A program made the translations under genes and the position numbers. The notes beneath the pieces are model-generated. The model was not told where the DNA came from, did no database searches, and was given only the letters and a program-made list of their open reading frames with translations. From UBA961 sp049317525 (lineage in GTDB: Bacteria > Bacteroidota > Ignavibacteria > Kapaibacteriales > UBA961), in the NCBI GenBank assembly GCA_049317525.1, contig JBMOIC010000007.1, positions 1 to 64,000 on the forward strand: 64,000 bases of DNA, given 5' to 3'. Shown here piece by piece: positions 16,433-26,390 of the stretch (within the stretch, counting starts at the first letter, position 1; every line of letters starts with the position of its first letter).

Positions 16433-18286
16433 CTAACGTTTCAATGCTATAACCAATAGAGATATATCTGTTGGTGATACGCCAGGTATTCTAGAGGCTT
16501 GTCCTATAGATATAGGTTTAATTTTCATTAATTTCTCTTTACTTTCTTTAGAAAGAGAATGTACCCGTGAAAAATCATAATTGTCAGGAATTAGCTTGTT
16601 TTCAAGTTCTTTGAATTTGGAAATCTCAACTAAATGTCTAGCAATATAACCTTCATATTTGATCTCAATTTCTGCTTGTTTTAAAATGCTATCAAAAGTC
16701 GTGCCTTTCCACTGATCTAATGCAGAAGAATTTTCACGAATCAGTGATAATGTGATAGCTGGTCTTTTACACATTGACATCAACGGTTCAGATTCTTTTG
16801 TGATTGATTCCCCAACAGATGTATAAATTATATTTGCTGTTTCTTTGTCTATTTTGATATTTCTAATTTCCGACAACATTTTGTATTTAGATGTAAGTCT
16901 ATGTAAAACATGGACTTGGGTACCGTTGTGTAAACCATAAATACTTGTTTTATCATATAATCTTTCAAATGCATTGTCTTGTCTTAGTAATAATCTATAC
17001 TCAGCCAACGATGTAAAAATCCTATATGGTTCATCGCTACTTTTATTTACCAGATCATCAATCATAACACCAATATAGGCATCAGCTCTACTTAAAATTA
17101 ATTCGGGCAGTCCTTTTATTTTAGAAGCAGCATTTATACCAGCTATTAGTCCTTGAGATGCAGCTTCTTCATATCCAGAAGTTCCATTAATTTGTCCAGC
17201 CATATATAAACCATTTATCTTTCTACTTTCTAATGTATAATGCAATTGATATGGATAGAAGAAATCATATTCTACCGCATATCCATATTTCTCGATAATT
17301 GCATGTTCTAAACCAGGAATTGTCTTTAAAGCTCTTTCTTGTATGTCTTTTGGTAGACTTGTAGAAAATCCATTCACATATATTGTATTAGATTGTAATG
17401 CTTCTGGTTCTAATACTATTTGATGCGAAGTTCTATCTTGAAATCTATATATTTTATCTTCAATTGACGGACAATATCGCGGACCTCTGCCTGTTATTAA
17501 CCCTGTAAACATTGGGGAATCTATAAATCCTTGTTGAAGTATTTCATGCGTATTTTCATTTGTATGTGTGGAATAACAGACTATACTGTTTTTTACTCGT
17601 TGAGATTTATGAGAAAAAGGTATTGGCGGATCATCACCACATTCTATTTTGGTTTTACTAAAATCTACGCTTGATGAATATATTCTAGGTGGTGTTCCCG
17701 TTTTTAATCTTCCTATTTCCAAACCAAATTCTAATAAGGAATCAGACAATCCAATTGCAGACTTTTCTTGAACTCTTCCACCATCAGTAACTTCCTTCCC
17801 TGTATAAAGCTTTCCATTCAAAAATGTTCCACCACATAATATTAATGCTTTACAATAGATAGTTTCATCCTGCAAGACAATCCCTTTGATATTATTGTTC
17901 TCGCACAAAATCTGTGAAACCATACCTTCTATTAATGTAAGATTTTTGGTCTCTTTTAATATTTGTTGGGCATAATATGGATAAAGATATTTGTCATTTT
18001 GAGATCTAGGCGACCAAATAGCAGGTCCTTTAGATGTATTCAACATTTTAAACTGCAAACCACTTCTGTCAGCAATTAATGGCATCACACCACCAATAGC
18101 ATCAATTTCCTTTACCAGATGTCCTTTTGCTGAACCACCAATTGAAGGATTACAAGATAATCTACCAATGGTATCTACACTCATAGAAATGAGTGCTGTG
18201 CTACATCCCATTTTAGCGGTGGCAATACAAGCTTCTATACCTGCATGCCCACCACCAATAACTATTACATCAAAAGAATTTGTCAT
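16433..18286 (-). CDS. mnmG: tRNA uridine-5-carboxymethylaminomethyl modification enzyme MnmG (GidA)
   Basis: A 617-residue full-length MnmG, the FAD-dependent partner of MnmE in making cmnm5U34 at the wobble position of several tRNAs. The FAD motif VIGGGHAGIEA is at 8-18, CNPSIGG at about 46, the CGGTFLNGKLYTG signature near 150 and the GRGPRYCPSIEDK stretch near 265. MnmE is encoded in the same window at 40.7-42.0 kb. gidA lies near oriC in many bacteria, and here a parS-like site lies 4 nt upstream of the start codon. Confidence 0.97.
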   Translation of the reverse strand: MTNSFDVIVIGGGHAGIEACIATAKMGCSTALISMSVDTIGRLSCNPSIGGSAKGHLVKEIDAIGGVMPLIADRSGLQFKMLNTSKGPAIWSPRSQNDKYLYPYYAQQILKETKNLTLIEGMVSQILCENNNIKGIVLQDETIYCKALILCGGTFLNGKLYTGKEVTDGGRVQEKSAIGLSDSLLEFGLEIGRLKTGTPPRIYSSSVDFSKTKIECGDDPPIPFSHKSQRVKNSIVCYSTHTNENTHEILQQGFIDSPMFTGLITGRGPRYCPSIEDKIYRFQDRTSHQIVLEPEALQSNTIYVNGFSTSLPKDIQERALKTIPGLEHAIIEKYGYAVEYDFFYPYQLHYTLESRKINGLYMAGQINGTSGYEEAASQGLIAGINAASKIKGLPELILSRADAYIGVMIDDLVNKSSDEPYRIFTSLAEYRLLLRQDNAFERLYDKTSIYGLHNGTQVHVLHRLTSKYKMLSEIRNIKIDKETANIIYTSVGESITKESEPLMSMCKRPAITLSLIRENSSALDQWKGTTFDSILKQAEIEIKYEGYIARHLVEISKFKELENKLIPDNYDFSRVHSLSKESKEKLMKIKPISIGQASRIPGVSPTDISLLVIALKR

Positions 18287-18289
18287 TCA

Positions 18290-18305
18290 TGTTTCACGTG
18301 AAACG
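18290..18305. promoter_or_regulatory. parS: parS-like centromere site
   Basis: TGTTTCACGTGAAACG matches the bacterial chromosomal parS consensus (TGTTNCACGTGAAACA) at every position except the last base; the inner GTTTCACGTGAAAC is a perfect palindrome. It lies just upstream of the mnmG start. parS is the loading site for ParB and is normally clustered around oriC, which fits the DnaA-box region 7 kb away. parA/parB are not in this window. Confidence 0.85.
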
Positions 18306-18369
18306 TTTATAAAGTTACATATATGCAAAAATACATGTAATTGTGCTGTGTATTGAGTTAGTACTAAGA

Positions 18370-19266
18370 TTATTTGTCTTTTTGTGCTTTTGCTAATATA
18401 TAGACGATGTTTTTGTTTGCATCTAATGCAATGATTCTATGAAAATAATTCTTTTGCAATTTCATAGAAACATCAATTGTAGTTCGGGATCCATAAAGGG
18501 ATATATATGTTGTATTGTCTATTGAATATGTAAAATAGTTAGACATCACACTATTTATAGAAGTAAAATTTTTAGATGATGTATCTAGAGCATCAAGAAC
18601 AGTATTGGTGTTTCCAGTATGTATAATATTATTTGAATGATATACAGATAGGGACTTTTCATTAAAAAGATGTTTGTTCTTTTTCCAAGAAGCTGTGTTT
18701 TCACAAGCCAACAATTGAGTAAGAATATTGTGTATTGTTTCATCTACATGTCTATCAGCATGTATAAAAGGCTTGCTACAATGTAATTGTTCATATGAAG
18801 AAAAGAAAGGTCTATCAAATTGAGATACGCTTTGTATTTTATTATCGTTAAATCTAAAGACAGAAGTTCTAATAGTGGTGTCAAATATGCCTGCTTCAGA
18901 AGAAAACCATGAATGATGTACCTCTACAAAATCTGACAAACTATCTTTAGAAACAATCATAGAGCATATATTTGGGATAAGAGTACTTTTAGATGATCTC
19001 CATTTTTGTAAGAATTCTATCCATTCAAATTTATTTCCATGAAAGGAAGATCCATTTGAAAAAGTATAAGAAACTGAATCTGTATATAATGGTAAAATAT
19101 CTGAAATATTACCTTGACCAACATATTGAATTAGCTTTTTAATAATCGAAACTTGAATTGAGGAATGTTGAATATCATCCGAATTAGAAGATGTGCTTGT
19201 ATAAGCATAACAGTTAATCATAGCGAAGCATGATAAAGAGATAATCCGAAAAAAGTAGAGAAACAT
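18370..19266 (-). CDS. Secreted protein, possible tandem NTF2/SnoaL-like domains
   Basis: A 298-residue protein with a signal peptide (about 1-22, ending CYAYTS). Two halves (about 38-165 and 170-298) each begin with a helix-rich segment, then strand-rich stretches such as VEVHHSWFSSEAGIFDTTIRTSVFRFNDNKI, a pattern like NTF2/SnoaL folds. The sequence is Ser-rich (TSTSSNSDD after the signal). I do not recognise a specific family. It stands alone on the minus strand between mnmG and the secreted-protein cluster, which faces the other way. Confidence 0.6.
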   Translation of the reverse strand: MFLYFFRIISLSCFAMINCYAYTSTSSNSDDIQHSSIQVSIIKKLIQYVGQGNISDILPLYTDSVSYTFSNGSSFHGNKFEWIEFLQKWRSSKSTLIPNICSMIVSKDSLSDFVEVHHSWFSSEAGIFDTTIRTSVFRFNDNKIQSVSQFDRPFFSSYEQLHCSKPFIHADRHVDETIHNILTQLLACENTASWKKNKHLFNEKSLSVYHSNNIIHTGNTNTVLDALDTSSKNFTSINSVMSNYFTYSIDNTTYISLYGSRTTIDVSMKLQKNYFHRIIALDANKNIVYILAKAQKDK

Positions 19267-19560
19267 AATAACAATATATTAAGTGATTCAAATATAGAGA
19301 CTTAGAGGGTTTTTATTGTTAAATTTATAAAACCTTCAGAAATACACTACATGAAGCCAAAACTACTAAGTCAGTATACTTATATGGTTTTTTATCAATT
19401 AGCTTGTATAATCCATGTAAACTAGGAAATACAAAGTTGATATGAATCTTAGATAACAATTAGCAAATTAGTCTTTAAAATAATACCTATGTTTTATAAA
19501 TATCTTTAGTGAAGAAAAAAATAATGTTAATTTCTGATCTCATTAACTAGGATATATAAA

Positions 19561-21756
19561 ATGAAGAAATTTTTACTGTTGATTTTTACTGTAAGTATAT
19601 TTTCTACAATATCAGCACAATTTCCCAAAAAGAATTTTCTTATAGAAGACCACACAGGAGCTTGGTGCGGATGGTGTGTATTAGGAAATCAAGCTTTGGA
19701 GGATTTACATGCAGAGTATGCAGATAGGGTAATTCCAATTGGTGTACACAATCAAGATGGAATGGCATTACCAATACAGCAACAATTAGCTAAAGAGCAT
19801 GCAATTACAGGATATCCAAGTGGGGTAATAAACAGAAAAAGCTATACAATAAATGGGGAAAGTGGATATGGAATTCATCCTTCTTCTTGGACATCGATTA
19901 TTGATTCGAATTCCATGAAGCAGACAGCTCCAGTGGATATTAGTATTACAGAATGGAAAATTGACACAATTGCAAAAGAAATTAAAATTACTATCAAAGC
20001 AGAGTTTTTCGAAGATATTAATCGTCCTTTAGCATTCAATTGTGCAATTATAGAAGACGGAGTAACTGGTACTGGTAAACTATATGATCAATCAAATTAT
20101 GTGAGCAATGCCTCTGGTTATGAGGCTCATCCATACTATTATCAGCCATCATCAATAACGAATTATTCTCATATTAATGTATTAAGAGGATATGGAGCTG
20201 GTATAGCTGGTATAGCAGGAACATTACCAGAAACAGGAGTGTTTTTTCAAGATAAGTATACCTTTACATTTACAATACCTTTAAGCACAATAAAAATATC
20301 AAATGTATCAAATTGTTGGGTTGCAGGATGGATTCAAGAAACATCTAATGGATATGAAATTCTGAATGCAGCAAGTGCAGGAAAACAAGCTACACCAAAA
20401 TCTCAATATGTTTCTGTTGATATTAAATGTATGAATCCACCTACTCAGATTTTACCTGGTACTGTTCATAAACAAATCATAAAACTTACCAATAAAAGAG
20501 AATTTCCAGTATCTGTAGCAGTGTCTATCAAAGAAGATGAGAGTGTTATTACAGAAGATTGGAAGTATACTATAAACCCAACTATTGTTGAAATACCAGC
20601 CAAATCTTCGGCAAATGCAGAGTTACAAACAATAGCTGGATCAGGAATTGGGGCGGCAAATTATGTGGTTTCAGCATTAGTTATTCCCAAGGATAATATT
20701 CGTGGATTACCAACATCAACAAGGACATCGGTTATATCAAAAGAACAAAAGATTGTTTTGGTAAAATTTGATGCAACTGATAAAAATGCAGTTTTATCAA
20801 CATATAATGATATTAAATCTAATGAAGTATTTAAAGATAGAATTGCAATTGTTTCATTAAATGATAGTAATTATTCTTCATTTGATTTTAGTGGAGCAGA
20901 AGCATTTATTGTCGGTGAATCATACAATAGTAGAACATCATTAATTTATGGAACAAAAAAATTATTACCATTTTTTGAGTCTATTTTTAAAGCTGGCACA
21001 CCAATATTGATGTGGTCTCCTATGAATTTATGGCTAGTTGCAGATAATTATCCTCCAGTGCTATCAAATAGTATAAAAAATGTATGGAATACAACATTTG
21101 GAATTACCGGAGAAGAATACCCATGGCAGCCATTATTATGGGATGTAACTAATCGAAAAGAAATACCATTTGGCTTACAAGGAACAGGAGATTCTAAGAT
21201 TACAAATGGTATATCATTTATGGTGAATGAGGAATCAAATGAACATAAATCAATATGGATTGATTGCATCAAAGTCTTGGATTCATCAATAGCTCAACCA
21301 ATATTACATTTTAATAGTGATGTCTTACAAGAACCACTCAATATTGCAGCAGTTAAAATTCAAAGCTCAACAGGTACAAGAGCAATATATCAAGGATTTC
21401 CAACAGAATGTGCTGGTTCTGGGGCATCAGGTTTAGCTATTAGGCAAACACTATTAAGTAATTATTTATATTATTTATTGAATTTATCTTCTTTGTCAGA
21501 TAATGCTCTTAATCCATTAAATACAAAGGTTTACCCAAACCCAGCTAATCATACACTAACAATTTCTTCAGAAAACAATACAAATGATAGTAAGTGGAAT
21601 ATTTATTCTATGGATGGAATATTGATTGGTTCTGGAATACAAAAAGCTAATTCATCTTCACATTATGATTGTTCTCCATTAAGTAATGGATCGTATTATA
21701 TGATCATGGATCAAAAAGGTATAAAGAGCTATATTCCATTTATTGTTAATCATTAA
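19561..21756 (+). CDS. T9SS-sorted protein with Omp28-like thioredoxin-fold domain
   Basis: A 731-residue secreted protein. Signal peptide about 1-20 (ending SAQ). A thioredoxin-like domain follows (about 22-110) with the redox motif WCGWC (Cys36/Cys39) in the DHTGAWCGWC context of Omp28-related proteins and a cis-Pro region (GYPSGVI). A central region with strand-rich segments and a GldG/ABC-like folded part (about 330-640) is not assigned. The C-terminus (about 655-731) is a T9SS type A sorting domain starting with YPNPANHTLTI. Export to the cell surface is expected. It is followed 33 nt later by the chitinase gene. Confidence 0.85.
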   Translation: MKKFLLLIFTVSIFSTISAQFPKKNFLIEDHTGAWCGWCVLGNQALEDLHAEYADRVIPIGVHNQDGMALPIQQQLAKEHAITGYPSGVINRKSYTINGESGYGIHPSSWTSIIDSNSMKQTAPVDISITEWKIDTIAKEIKITIKAEFFEDINRPLAFNCAIIEDGVTGTGKLYDQSNYVSNASGYEAHPYYYQPSSITNYSHINVLRGYGAGIAGIAGTLPETGVFFQDKYTFTFTIPLSTIKISNVSNCWVAGWIQETSNGYEILNAASAGKQATPKSQYVSVDIKCMNPPTQILPGTVHKQIIKLTNKREFPVSVAVSIKEDESVITEDWKYTINPTIVEIPAKSSANAELQTIAGSGIGAANYVVSALVIPKDNIRGLPTSTRTSVISKEQKIVLVKFDATDKNAVLSTYNDIKSNEVFKDRIAIVSLNDSNYSSFDFSGAEAFIVGESYNSRTSLIYGTKKLLPFFESIFKAGTPILMWSPMNLWLVADNYPPVLSNSIKNVWNTTFGITGEEYPWQPLLWDVTNRKEIPFGLQGTGDSKITNGISFMVNEESNEHKSIWIDCIKVLDSSIAQPILHFNSDVLQEPLNIAAVKIQSSTGTRAIYQGFPTECAGSGASGLAIRQTLLSNYLYYLLNLSSLSDNALNPLNTKVYPNPANHTLTISSENNTNDSKWNIYSMDGILIGSGIQKANSSSHYDCSPLSNGSYYMIMDQKGIKSYIPFIVNH

Positions 21757-21789
21757 TTATTTCAATACATCATTGAATATAGATTTTTT

Positions 21790-24699
21790 GTGAAAACCAG
21801 AATACTATACATTCTTATTGTTTTTATATGTGTTTGTGCACATATACAAGCACAAATTCCGCAAAAAGCATTGATAGGTTATTGGCATAATTGGAATATT
21901 TCCGAAGCGCCATATATTCAATTAAATGCATTAGATTCAAGATATAATGTGATCGATTTTGCATTTGCTGTTCCACATGCTGGGACAGATTATCAGATGG
22001 AATTTATTCCAGAGATCATATCACAAGCAACATGTAAAAATTATATTGTCGCCTTACAAAATCAGGGGAAGAAGATAATTATTAGTATAGGTGGAGCGAC
22101 AGCACCAATATCTTTAGACAATATCAATGAGCGCAATACATTTATCACAACGATGAATGCAATAATAGATCAATATGGATTTGATGGAATTGATATTGAT
22201 TTAGAAGGAAGTTCGGTAATGGTAACTGGGGGGACGATTGCAAATCCAATCGATGAAAAAATAAATAATCTTATTTATGCAATAAAGCAGATAATGAAAG
22301 ATTATCATACCAAGAATAATAAAAGTTTATTGTTAACAATGGCTCCAGAAACAGCATTTGTGCAAGGTGGAATGTCTGCTTTTGGTGGCATTTGGGGTGC
22401 ATATTTACCAGTGATTCATGCATTAAGAGATTCTTTATCCTTATTACATGTTCAATTATATAATAGTGGGAGTATGTATGGTATTGATGGCAATATTTAT
22501 ACTTCTGGAAATGCAGATTTTATAGTTGCAATGACAGAGGCTGTTATAAAAGGATTTTCTACATCCGGTGGATTTTTTACAGGTTTACCTGCTAATAAAA
22601 TTGCTGTTGGATTACCTGCATGTCCTAATGCTGCAGGTAGTGGTTTTGTAGATACTGCTACTGTAAACAAAGCTATGAAATACTTATTAGGTATTGGCCC
22701 CAAACCTGGAAGTTATACTCTAGTGCAAAGTGGAGGCTATCCAACTTTACGAGGAATGATGACATGGTCTATGAATTGGGATGCTGTCAATACATGTGCT
22801 TCTACCTATCAATTTGCTGAAAATTTCGAAAAAATATATGGTTCTAATTCTGCTTTATCAATTAGTTGTTCTGTTAATCCTCTTACATTATGTGAAAAAG
22901 AGTCTATTTCAATCCCATTCACTGTCAGTGGAAACTTTTTAGCAGGTAACAATTTTACAGCGCAATTATCTGATAATCAAGGTTCTTTTACTAATTCTCA
23001 AACAATAGGATCTATTGCAGGAATTAGCTCTGGTTCAATATTGTGCAGAATACCTTCAGGAATAAGTGGTAATGGCTATAGAATTCGGATAGTAAGTAGT
23101 AGTCCTGTATATAATGGTATTAATAATGGTTCTAATATTTCCATTAATTCATTACCAAATCCATATATAAATGGATCTTTTACTGTTTGTCAGGCTTCTG
23201 GAACAGTTGTCTATTCTGTTCCTATTGTATCTGGACATCAATATGAGTGGAAGCAAATAAAGAAGGGAGACATAATAGGTGGCAATACAAGTAATACACT
23301 ATCAGTTCAATGGAAAAGTTCGGGAATAGATACAATCCGAATAAAACAACTAAATCCTTTAACAGGATGTAGTAAAGATACAAGCTTAATAATAACGATT
23401 CAGGATATACCCCAACCATATATAAATGGCCAAAACATTGTATGCGATCAATCTATACATGAATATAGTGTTCCTATTGTATCTGGACATCAATATGAAT
23501 GGAAGCAAATAAATAAGGGGAACATAAAGGGCGGAAATACAACTAATATATTATCAATTCAATGGAAAAGTCCTGGAATAGATACAATCCGAATAAAACA
23601 GATAAATCCATTAACAGGATGTAGTAAAGATACAAGCTTGATAATAACGATTCAGGATATACCCCAACCATATATTAATGGCCAGAACATTGTATGCGAG
23701 CAATCTATACAAGAATATAGTGTTCCTAAAGTATCAGGACATCAATATGAATGGTTGGAAGTAAAGAATGGAGAAATCACAGGAGGCAATACAAGTAATA
23801 CATTGTCTGTTAAGTGGAAAAATCCTGGAATAGACACAATCAGAATTAAACAAACGAATCCATTAACAGGATGTAGCAAAGAAACAGATTTTCAAGTGAT
23901 TATACATTCACTACCTATATTTACAATCAATGGATTAAATAATGTATGTGAAGATACAGTACTTAGAGAATATAGTGTCAATACACTAGAAGACAATGAA
24001 TATAGTTGGAGAAATTCTGGTTTAGGAATGATAAAGGGGTCATCAACAGAAAACAAAGTGTTTTTGCAATGGAAAAGTCCAGGAATTGATACATTGTTTT
24101 TTATGCAAAAGAATAGTAAAACATTGTGTAGTAAAGACACATTTATTATAATTAAGATTAATCCTCTACCAAATCCAGTTATCATTGGGAATACAGAAGT
24201 ATTTGAGGAATCAAGTGATATAGAATATAGGGTGAATTATGAATCAGGGTCTTTATATGAATGGTTTTTAGAGAATAATAATGCAGAATTTAGCATCAAA
24301 GATCAAAACAGGGTAGTCTTGAGGTTTACTAAAAATGGATTAGTGGTGTTAAAAGTGAGGCAAACTACGAAAGACTTTTGCACAAAAGAATCATCTATTT
24401 CGATAGTAGTATCTCCAATTTCAAGCATTATGGATACAGAGGAAAAGCTATATACTATATTTCCAAATCCAGTTGATAATCAAGGAGAATTATATATTTC
24501 ATGTTTAGATAATAATCAATCGAACATATATATAGAATTAATGGATATGTATGGTTCTACCTATGTAGAAGAGATTATACGACCATTTCAATCACATAAA
24601 GCGCAGGTAATATCATTGCAGTCATTATCTAAAGGAATGTATATATTAAAACTAAGGACATCAGGCAAAGTTCACATAGAGAAGATAATTGTCAGATAA
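21790..24699 (+). CDS. GH18 chitinase with tandem Ig/PKD-like repeats and T9SS sorting domain
   Basis: A 969-residue secreted glycosidase using a GTG start. The signal peptide ends near IQAQ (about 22). The GH18 barrel covers about 24-345: IISIGGAT (about 97-104), the catalytic DGIDIDLE at 132-139 with acid Glu139, TMAPETA, and the late MMTWSMNWD. An Ig-like segment follows (about 355-455), then five tandem repeats of about 84 residues (457-876) with cores YEWKQI, GGNTSN and NPLTGCSKDT. A T9SS sorting domain ends the protein (IFPNPVDN onward, about 893-969). It likely degrades chitin or other GlcNAc polymers at the cell surface. Coupled use with GlcNAc kinase is inferred. Confidence 0.92.
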   Translation: MKTRILYILIVFICVCAHIQAQIPQKALIGYWHNWNISEAPYIQLNALDSRYNVIDFAFAVPHAGTDYQMEFIPEIISQATCKNYIVALQNQGKKIIISIGGATAPISLDNINERNTFITTMNAIIDQYGFDGIDIDLEGSSVMVTGGTIANPIDEKINNLIYAIKQIMKDYHTKNNKSLLLTMAPETAFVQGGMSAFGGIWGAYLPVIHALRDSLSLLHVQLYNSGSMYGIDGNIYTSGNADFIVAMTEAVIKGFSTSGGFFTGLPANKIAVGLPACPNAAGSGFVDTATVNKAMKYLLGIGPKPGSYTLVQSGGYPTLRGMMTWSMNWDAVNTCASTYQFAENFEKIYGSNSALSISCSVNPLTLCEKESISIPFTVSGNFLAGNNFTAQLSDNQGSFTNSQTIGSIAGISSGSILCRIPSGISGNGYRIRIVSSSPVYNGINNGSNISINSLPNPYINGSFTVCQASGTVVYSVPIVSGHQYEWKQIKKGDIIGGNTSNTLSVQWKSSGIDTIRIKQLNPLTGCSKDTSLIITIQDIPQPYINGQNIVCDQSIHEYSVPIVSGHQYEWKQINKGNIKGGNTTNILSIQWKSPGIDTIRIKQINPLTGCSKDTSLIITIQDIPQPYINGQNIVCEQSIQEYSVPKVSGHQYEWLEVKNGEITGGNTSNTLSVKWKNPGIDTIRIKQTNPLTGCSKETDFQVIIHSLPIFTINGLNNVCEDTVLREYSVNTLEDNEYSWRNSGLGMIKGSSTENKVFLQWKSPGIDTLFFMQKNSKTLCSKDTFIIIKINPLPNPVIIGNTEVFEESSDIEYRVNYESGSLYEWFLENNNAEFSIKDQNRVVLRFTKNGLVVLKVRQTTKDFCTKESSISIVVSPISSIMDTEEKLYTIFPNPVDNQGELYISCLDNNQSNIYIELMDMYGSTYVEEIIRPFQSHKAQVISLQSLSKGMYILKLRTSGKVHIEKIIVR
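23158..23916 (+). repeat. Three near-identical tandem repeats inside the chitinase gene
   Basis: Units start at 23158 (255 nt), 23413 (252 nt) and 23665 (252 nt) and encode the three most similar Ig/PKD-like modules. Long stretches are identical at DNA level, for example the segment coding for VSGHQYEWKQI and that coding for NPLTGCSKDTSLIITIQDIP. Two further diverged units follow to 24417. This points to recent internal duplication or recombination. Confidence 0.88.
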
Positions 24700-24717
24700 T
24701 ACAAAAAGTCGGATACA

Positions 24718-25140
24718 TTATTTTGTTCGAACCAATCTTATTCTTTTTCCATGGTGTTTTGGGACAGCGGTAATATCTCCTAAAACAAATCCAAAATGAG
24801 TTGCTTTATCACCATGAGTTTCACTTGTCCAATAATGATGAACAGTAAAACCCCCAATTTTATCCTTATGTTCAAAAATCAATTTCATTTCTTCTACCGA
24901 TGGTAATCTCCAGCCTTCGCCTATTGAATCAATAGCTTGCATAGCATTTTCATATGTTCCACCGCAGGGTAAATCAAAAGGGGCTACTTCGATTTCACCG
25001 ACAACAAAAGTAGAAACGCGTATTTGAATAGCTTTTTCACCCTTTTTTTGAATAGCCGGAATTTTTGCATTGATATATAAGGGACATAGGATTGGGCAAC
25101 ACAAAGAGAATATCAAAACTGATTGTAAAATAGCATTCAT
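24718..25140 (-). CDS. Secreted DUF1566-like protein
   Basis: A 140-residue protein with a signal peptide (about 1-25) and a compact domain of the DUF1566/C-type-lectin-like kind: EGWRLPSVEEMKLIFEHK (about 75-92), then HYWTSE (about 101-106), and the C-terminal RIRLVRTK. It converges on the chitinase gene with an 18-nt gap. DUF1566 domains are common in secreted or surface proteins; no ligand is known for this one. Confidence 0.75.
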   Translation of the reverse strand: MNAILQSVLIFSLCCPILCPLYINAKIPAIQKKGEKAIQIRVSTFVVGEIEVAPFDLPCGGTYENAMQAIDSIGEGWRLPSVEEMKLIFEHKDKIGGFTVHHYWTSETHGDKATHFGFVLGDITAVPKHHGKRIRLVRTK

Positions 25141-25847
25141 AAAAAAGATAAACCTGAATGAAACAATTTTGATGGAAAATTATACATTCCTTATCTTAAA
25201 TATTCTACATGAATAATACTTATAATTTGTAAATCAATGATTTATAGCAACTTATACATATATTAAATATTGATATTTTTGCTTGTGAATACTTTTAATT
25301 CACATCTTTTATTTGAAGAGAATAAGCCTAATAGTCAGAACTCATCTGATTGAAATACACTTTTTTTCGATCTTCATTGATGAATATTGGGTAACATTTA
25401 AAAAACTGACGGAATAATTGTCAAAAAGAACAAACCCTCAATAATATTTTGAAAAGGTTCAATTTTTTTCATCTTTTTACTATATGCATACCATAATTCA
25501 ATAGCAACTTTGTGTATTTAATATGAGTTATTTAAGTACTTTAAATGTAATTATATTGATAAACTAATTATTTAGTTTGCATAAAAAATTAGTGAAAGAA
25601 ATAATGACAATTATTAAGTCAAAAACTATTCATTCAAGTGGAATGATCGGAGCTATAAAAGGGGTATTTCCAACCACGTAAATGTTCTAGTTTTTTCAAT
25701 ATTTACGTGATCTGTTTTGGCATAATTTAGAACGATTAATTCCAAAGATTATAATTTATAAGTAACAGAAATAATTAGCTTTAATTATAATACTTTACCT
25801 GACATCTACAATTGCATTGTATAAAATATTTATAGGGATTTAATAAC
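25141..25847. other. Unassigned AT-rich intergenic region
   Basis: About 700 nt between divergent secreted-protein genes with no open frame I can support and no recognised RNA gene. The only clear structure is an inverted repeat, CACGTAAAT at 25675-25683 and ATTTACGTG at 25701-25709, spaced 17 nt apart and lying about 140 nt upstream of the next gene. It may hold the promoter for the protease cluster. AGGGA about 10 nt before 25848 is a plausible ribosome site. Confidence 0.5.
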
Positions 25848-26354
25848 ATGAAATGTTTTTATGGGGGGATAATTCAGATTACTATGTTTATTACCATATT
25901 TTCAGTTGCCATTTCTCAAAACGAAGCTAATTATAGAAATAAAATTATCAATGGTGTAATTAGACCGCCACTTGTCATATATAAAACAACAAGAGATTAC
26001 AGTAAGAATATACCAATTATCATGTCAGAAGATAAAAAGGAGATTTTATCTTATCCTGATCCATTGGATTTACAAGCAAATATGCCCAATAAAGCAACAC
26101 CAATACATTTACATAAAGGGTATCTATTAGATAGAAGGGGTATAAATAAAAATGTTGCATTTTTAAGATATACATATAGTAAATACTCAAAGTTAAAAAA
26201 ACCATTAACTATTTCTGAAATGTATACTAATATTATTGATAGTAATCCATTAACTGAGTTTTACTTATGTAATTCTTTGTCTTATCAAAATAACATTGAA
26301 AATAAAATAAACTGGTTAATTGATAAAAATCAGTTAAAAACCATTTGTGAATAA
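25848..26354 (+). CDS. Small secreted protein of unknown function
   Basis: A 168-residue protein with a signal peptide (about 1-23). The mature part contains stretches I associate with a small conserved family seen in Bacteroidota genomes: RPPLVIYKTTRDYSKNIPI, EILSYPDP and KGYLLDRRGINKNVAFLRYT. No domain name or function can be given. It starts after a plausible AGGGA ribosome site and ends 36 nt before the C10 protease gene, so the two may be co-transcribed. There is no T9SS domain; periplasmic or outer-membrane location is likely. Confidence 0.7.
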   Translation: MKCFYGGIIQITMFITIFSVAISQNEANYRNKIINGVIRPPLVIYKTTRDYSKNIPIIMSEDKKEILSYPDPLDLQANMPNKATPIHLHKGYLLDRRGINKNVAFLRYTYSKYSKLKKPLTISEMYTNIIDSNPLTEFYLCNSLSYQNNIENKINWLIDKNQLKTICE

Positions 26355-26390
26355 TAAAAATAAACATAATAATTAACAGGTGATTTTAGT

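Noticed and set aside
23158..23916. CRISPR-like or non-coding tandem repeat
   Set aside because: The units are about 252-255 nt, in frame and encode conserved Ig/PKD-like modules without spacers.
25848..26354. Spi-type inhibitor of the adjacent C10 protease
   Set aside because: The sequence does not resemble the protease propeptide, and its motifs match a small family I recognise independently of proteases; adjacency alone is not enough.
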